The position numbers and the translations under genes are program-made. Below, in pieces: positions 59,097 to 64,000 of a stretch of 64,000 bases of DNA. The stretch covers positions 425,252-489,251 of the forward strand of contig NW_022985071.1 of assembly GCF_010015585.1 (NCBI RefSeq), written 5' to 3'. The notes under the pieces were generated by a model, which saw only the letters and a program-made list of their open reading frames with translations, was not told where the DNA came from and ran no database searches. This stretch comes from Eremomyces bilateralis CBS 781.70 (taxonomy: Eukaryota; Ascomycota; Dothideomycetes; Eremomycetales; Eremomycetaceae). Every line of letters begins with the position of its first letter. Within the stretch, counting starts at the first letter, position 1.

Positions 59097-60077
59097 CTAT
59101 TTCGCCTCCTTAGCAGCGGCGACAATCCAATCGACCCCTCTCTGGACATCCGACGGAGAGCCAACAAGGTACGAGAAATGTGTAAGTGTGATAGCGGCAT
59201 ATCCCTCGCACACAGGGTCGTCAGCAGCGCAGTAGGTTTGCAGTTTCTCCGAAGGGAAACCAATAATCCGAGCTCCCTTCATTGGATCACCATACACAAC
59301 AGCACCCTGGCGAATGGACAATATAAGCATCATGTCCTAACGATTAGGGAGTGGGAATCTTCGACTTACAATGACATTGGCTTTCGCTTCTGGGCGGGAG
59401 TATGCCAATCCATTATGAACAGCCATGGCACCTTGAGAATAACCAGCGACCATGATCTTGGTCTGGGGACATTTCTGCACCTCAGCTTCGAGATATCGCA
59501 TCAAGGCAATGCCGCCGGGAATACCACCACAGGCGTTGCCTGCAAATGATCAGCAGGTACTACTGCTTTCATAACGCTGGAACTTACCTGCCAAGTCTGC
59601 ATCATAACCCTTTTCCACACCAACCCCTTTCCACTGTCCTGGCATCTTCAACGAAATTCCGTGCGTTAGCTGTGGACCCACACTAATACCAAAAGCTCCA
59701 GGCTCGAAGGTACCCCTGGCATATATGAGAGTGTAGGGCTTGCAACCCGAACCGGATAGCTGTCTGACATCGAACTGCTCTTTGGCACCACGAGTAGAGA
59801 GAGTAGGTGGTTCCAATGTGTCATTTGCGGGTATGCGCCCTTCGCTCTGGAGAATCCGCAAGTTTTCCATCGCGCAAGCGTTTCCAGCTGCGCTGCCACC
59901 TTTCGGTGTCGTACTTGGTGGTTTGTCACTTGATGAACGGGCGGACGCTGCCACGATGCAAGACTGTTCGCCGCATTCGACTGGGTTAACAGGAAGGGTT
60001 TGTTGGGTGAGGATCATGGGAGTAGCCGAAGCCGATACAATCAAGGTTAGAACAAAGAGCGTGGAAGAGAGTATCAT
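59097..60077 (-). CDS. Cutinase-family secreted esterase (CE5)
   Basis: Secreted serine esterase of cutin or acetylated polysaccharides. Exons 60077-59588, 59539-59370 and 59306-59097 close to 289 residues. A signal peptide (MILSSTLFVLTLIVSASATP) is followed by about 95 Ser/Pro/Gly-rich residues that most cutinases lack, then the catalytic domain starting CKPYTLIYARGTFEPG. The triad is visible: Ser in AGYSQGAM, Asp in CAADDPVCEGY and His in ITLTHFSY. Cys pairs expected for the two family disulfides are present. GNACGGIPGGIALMRYLEAE spans the first splice junction. The C-terminus VDWIVAAAKEAK is normal. Cutin versus xylan acetate specificity cannot be decided from the motifs. Confidence 0.92.
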
Positions 60078-62013
60078 GGTGAGGCAGATGATCTTATAAA
60101 CACGAGATGAGTGAAGATCAATCCAGAGATTGTATGCCTTCACAAGATACATGGTCGAGTCAGTTGGGCAAAGGCAACCCAATATAGAAGCTTTTCCAAG
60201 TGGCCAGCCTTTACGAAGGATTTGACCCCATGGGGAATCTACCTCGTCGCAGTTTGCATGAATGATGAATCGAATGAATTGAATGAACCCTTACAACCTA
60301 AGGATGGGGTTGAGGGGGGCGAGGAACGTGCGAGCCGATGGCTCCAGGCGAGGACCCCGGGACCCATACCGGCTCCCGCACCTGCATCCGCATCCGGAGC
60401 CGGACCGGGATACTGCTATTCAGATTCAAAGGCGGCCACATCTGTGATCTGACCCCTTATAAGGCGGCTGTGGGCGTACTCAAAAATTGGACTATGACCC
60501 AAAGTAGGTGGGTGGAGCTGTATGAGTGTCAGCAATTTCATCCGATCTTGTACCAACTTTACTCACCTTAGATCTACCACAATTGCTATCCTCAATTTAA
60601 ACTCGGGCAGCAAAGATTACCATGGAGTAGTTATAGTTACTAACTACTCAAACTAAGTTAGTTAGTTAACTAACTAACTTAGGGAACTGTTAACTAGTTA
60701 CCTCAATAACCTCGCTTCTTTGACAGTGTTGAATGGGCAGAATGGCTTTGAGTGTGAGCTATGAACTTTGAGATCAATAAGGATCTCCCCAAGCAAGAAC
60801 GGAAGTGTATGTGCATACTGCATAGAGCTGTCTAGGATCATCTCGAGCTTCGACGTGAGACTGAGAAAGATCATGTTGCAAATGTTCCTTCTTGGACGCT
60901 CGCTCGGAAGTCGCATTATGGCTGGTAACATTTTAGAGATGTTCTCTTCGGTTGGTTCTACCTCGGCCGGCTCGCTGGCTGGTTGATGTGGCTTCGTCGA
61001 TCTTAACCTGGTCTATCCGAGCTCTCCTGACCAAAAAAGGTAAAAGATCATGTACGCAACGGTCCGATGATTCATGAATCAGGTGCCCAAGAAGCATTTC
61101 CTATTGCCTCGCTACACCTGTTTTGGACGTGGCGCAAATGGTCTATTGAAGTGTTAAGGTTTGGAAATTGAGAGGCGCGAACAGTTGAGGCACTTCCCTG
61201 GATTCGTGTTTATCAGCCTTGGATTCTGCTCGACCTTCATTATACGGGCTATTGAGACAGTCCCCGTCATCTTTTCGGATGTATTGAGGCGAGCGGCAGA
61301 CCTCATGGTTGACATTTGTGCGGACAGAAGCCATGGCGGACTTTCAACTGGCCGTTCATTAATGCGACACCTCTCCTTGGCTTCATCAGTCAACGAGCTG
61401 GCATAATATAGCCCACATCAGAACGGGCTTCCCAGAGAAAATGACCACTACTCCATATCAACTGGGATCACACCAATAGACCCAATCGCGAACCGTGATA
61501 ATCACCTGCAGCACCGTGAATGGTTTCCAGGAATATTGGTTGGCGATGTCAACGATGCCGTTCCACAGCGAGACTATCACTTTCTAGAATGGTTGGAAGT
61601 TTCCTGAGTGATGTGGTTTCCTCTCGTCAATCATCCACCTTTAGGTTGAGGCACGAGAGCATGAAATATGAAATTGGTTCTATACGGGGAAGGCAAGAAA
61701 CACGTAGCAAGGCCGCATGATTCCGCTGTAATATAGAGAAAGATACTCATACGCCCGTCAGGCCTCTCTGCGAGGCCCATGTGGGGATCCGCTGTAATAT
61801 AGTTATATGGAAGGAGTCGAAGGCGGGAAGATGGCGAGGCTACCTACTTTCTTATGGCCCGCCCATTATGTATCGAGGGCCTCACTTTTACTCGTTGGCG
61901 ACATGAGAGGAGACTCGAAGAGCTGCCACAGAATATCTGTGTAACTTGACCATCACTTTACTGGTTATCCATATTATGGTTTTCTTCCTGTCGCTTTTGT
62001 AGAAGTATTGATA
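60078..62013. other. Intergenic, left flank of the second pogo element
   Basis: About 1.9 kb. Contains a 30-bp perfect palindrome (60653-60682) and a 15-bp direct repeat (tccgctgtaatatag at 61722-61736 and 61788-61802). A stop-bounded frame without ATG at 61407-61608 has protein-like composition (DNHLQHREWFPGILVGDVND) but no recognised family. Confidence 0.45.
60653..60682. repeat. 30-bp perfect palindrome
   Basis: ctaagttagttagtt followed directly by its reverse complement aactaactaacttag, built on a gtta/taac tetramer and centred at 60667/60668. Confidence 0.85.
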
Positions 62014-62060
62014 ACGTATTCCGCAAGCGAGCGGCGCAACAAGCGGGCGGCGCACCCCAA
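62014..62060 (+). repeat. Left terminal inverted repeat with internal direct repeat
   Basis: acgtattccgcaagcgagcg, then a second caagcgggcggcgca copy, then cccc. It pairs with 63859 downward, with a few mismatches and a one-base offset between motif copies. Confidence 0.8.
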
Positions 62061-62093
62061 CCACAAAACGCGTCTCTCTATCTTTCATCAACA

Positions 62094-63668
62094 ATGGAAC
62101 AATCAATTCAACCCCAATCAATTCAAAATGAAGGTTGGGTACAATTAGCAAAATTTGCTATCGATCAAGGCCAAATTCAGAGTAATCGAGATGCTTCAAG
62201 AACCTATGGTGCAGCTGAAACTACCCTTCGTCGGCGACGCGCCGGAATCCCTTCACGACGCGACTGTACGCCCAATTCAAGAAAACTTACGGATCTAGAG
62301 GAGAAGGCTATTATTCGACATATCTTGGACCTGAAATCGCGAGGATTTGGGCCCCGGTTGGGTGGTGTTGAAGATATGGCTAATAAGCTACTTGCTGCTC
62401 GGGATAGCGGAAGCGTCGGCGTCAACTAGGCCTCAAACTTCGTTAAGCGGACCCCTAAGCTCAAAATGCGCTTCAATCGACGGTTAGACTATCAGAGGGC
62501 CCAGAATGAGGACCCAGAGATCATGAAGGGCTGGTTTGAGCTCGTACGCAATACCATCGCCAAGTACGGCATCCATGAGGACGATATCTATAACATGGAC
62601 GAAATAGGCTTCCTGATGGGCCTTATCGCAACAGCCAAGGTTATCACAGCCTCTGAGAGACGACATCGACCTAAAGCGATACAGCCAGGCAATCGCGAAT
62701 GGGTCACGGTTATTCAGGGAGTCAAGGCTCAAGGCTGGTCTATCCCACCTTTCGTGGTCTTCAGTGGACAATACCACCTCTCAGCGTGGTACAGCGACGA
62801 TATACCAAAGGATTGGGTTTTGACCCTAAGCGACAATGGATGGACTACGAATGAGCTTGGATTTGAATGGCTACAGCATTTTGAGAAGCATACAGCGCCT
62901 CGTACAACCGGAGGCTGGCGTCTCCTGATCATTGATGGGCATGAGAGCCATAACTCGCTTCAATTCCAGGAATTCTGCAAAGAGAAGAACATTATTACGC
63001 TTTGTATGCCTCCGCACGCGTCCCATATCCTCCAGCCGCTTGATGTGGGTTGTTTTGGGCCTTTGAAGAAGGCGTACGGATATCAGATTGAGGACGTGAT
63101 ACGGAACTCTATCAACCACATCACCAAACTCGAGTTCCTACCAGCATTCAAAGCCGCACACGAAGCCGCTCTTACGAAGAAGAATATCTGTGGGGCATTC
63201 CGAGGCTCAGGGCTAGTTCCGTACGACCCTGAAGCCGTGATTTCGAAGCTCGACGTCAGACCAAGGACTCCGACTCCAGCCGCTGAGGATGCTCAATGGG
63301 AGACGAAAACACCAAGCAACGCCATTGAATTAGCGGCTCAATCGACGTTAATTCAAAGCCGTATTGCGAACCATCATGATAGCTCGCCTACACCAATCAA
63401 TGAAGCGCTTAATCAATTCGTCAAGGGCGCCCAGGCGATGGTCCATTCGCTCACGATTTTGGAGGCTGAAACCGAGAGCCTTCGAAAGGCAAACAAGCTC
63501 GCAACACAGCGAAGACAACGTAAAAAAAAGCGAATTCAGGAGAGAGGATCCTTAACGATTGAGGAGGGACAGGATTTAATTAATCATTCCGCCGTTGAGT
63601 CCCAAATTTCTCAAGAAATACGTCAAAGTCGTACCCTGCAGGATGGGGCAGCGCCGCGTCGAAGGTGA
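62094..63668 (+). pseudogene. Pogo/Fot1-type transposase broken by an amber codon
   Basis: One frame runs from MEQSIQPQSIQ to the stop at 63666-63668, interrupted only by TAG at 62427-62429. Before the stop are a psq-type helix-turn-helix (NRDASRTYGAAETTLRRRRA) and the start of the CENP-B-type domain. After it come FVKRTPKLKMRFNRRLD and the DDE_1 core, with all three catalytic Asp: IYNMDEIGF, LLIIDGHESH and HILQPLDVGCFGPLKKAY. The C-terminus is a basic coiled tail (QRRQRKKKRIQERGSL). The stop lies in VGVN-stop-ASNFVKR, where the family has Trp. TGG-to-TAG is C-to-T at a CpA on the other strand, the RIP signature. Readthrough would be needed for activity. A downstream ATG at 62466 would give a protein lacking the DNA-binding half. 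Confidence 0.88.
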
Positions 63669-63812
63669 TGTGGACGCTGCCGTGAGGTAGGACATCGTAT
63701 TGAAACATGTCCTCTAGGTCGGCAAGATACTGTAGAATAGACTAGATATTAAAAATAATTGGTTTTATTTGGCGTTGTAGAGATATCTACTTGTGAAGTG
63801 GTTTGCTATGGC

Positions 63813-63859
63813 TCGGGTGCGCCGCTCGCTTGTATGCGCCGCTCGCTTGTGGAATACGT
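63813..63859 (-). repeat. Right terminal inverted repeat with internal direct repeat
   Basis: Contains tgcgccgctcgcttgt twice and ends ggaatacgt before the flanking TA. Inverted relative to the left end. Confidence 0.8.
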
Positions 63860-64000
63860 TACGTGATTGATTGATCTATCTAGGAGTATGGGAGGCCTCG
63901 GAGGAATAGGAGGTAACCACACATGATACTAGCCGTATTGGGATGTCACCTGACTCCCAACCTCTAGAGGATTACCTCAGCAAGCTCAGGCCATTGTGGT

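Larger units (their letters stand above)
62014..63859 (+). mobile_element. Second pogo/Fot1-type DNA transposon (1846 bp), decaying
   Basis: TA flanks at 62012-62013 and 63860-63861. The ends are imperfect inverted repeats starting acgtattcc(g/a)caagcga and extending about 46 bp. Each end contains two direct copies of the motif caagcg(a/g)gcggcgca, giving four copies per element. The transposase gene is on the plus strand and carries an in-frame stop. The ends and protein are unlike those of the 50-52 kb element, so this is a different family within the superfamily. Confidence 0.88.

Noticed and set aside
1-64000. CRISPR arrays, operons, ribosome binding sites, rRNA
   Set aside because: Eukaryotic window with spliceosomal introns. 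No spaced direct-repeat arrays or rRNA sequence seen, and no tRNA that I could support by eye.

Overview
The window is nuclear DNA of a filamentous ascomycete (Pezizomycotina). Genes are compact and intron-rich. Almost all introns I could place are 45-75 nt, with GTRNGT-type donors, a CTAAC/CTGAC branch site and a CAG or TAG acceptor. The gene content also fits: a PTH11/SAT4-type membrane protein, a cutinase, a berberine-bridge-type oxidase, an mpaB-like ER oxygenase, a GPI-anchored cysteine-rich wall protein and Fot1/pogo transposons. The class (Eurotiomycetes, Dothideomycetes or other) cannot be settled from this sequence alone.

Layout. 0-13 kb: a WHIM/PHD-finger chromatin protein (5' end outside the window), a decayed C2H2 zinc-finger fragment, a SAT4/PTH11-like membrane protein, about 2 kb with no convincing gene, a secreted FAD-linked oxidase with an odd low-complexity tail, and a seven-exon mitochondrial oxodicarboxylate carrier. 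13-24 kb: the DNA2 replication nuclease-helicase, diverging from the carrier and preceded by two MluI cell-cycle boxes, then an FBXO31-like F-box protein convergent with the GPI-transamidase subunit PIG-S/Gpi17. 24-35 kb: an intracellular GH2 glycosidase, a CSC1/OSCA-type stress-gated channel, a 136-bp Tc1/mariner-type MITE and dipeptidyl peptidase III with a possible mitochondrial N-terminus. 35-50 kb: an intronless DUF2828 (TROVE/vWA-like) protein convergent with a JmjC hydroxylase, an mpaB-like oxygenase, a mitochondrial branched-chain aminotransferase divergent from a SCY1-like pseudokinase, a small tail-anchored-looking protein and a GPI-anchored Cys-rich protein. 50-64 kb: the accessory-like end, with two full-length pogo/Fot1-type elements, a dienelactone hydrolase with a frameshifted C-terminus, an amino-acid transporter and a cutinase.

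Most genes are unrelated housekeeping or peripheral genes, and I see no biosynthetic cluster. The two pogo-type elements look disabled in different ways. One has an intact ORF but Gly where the second catalytic Asp belongs. The other has an intact DDD triad but an amber codon of the kind that CpA-to-TpA (RIP-like) mutation makes. Exon coordinates were placed by eye from splice signals and reading phase, and total coding lengths were checked for frame closure except where stated.
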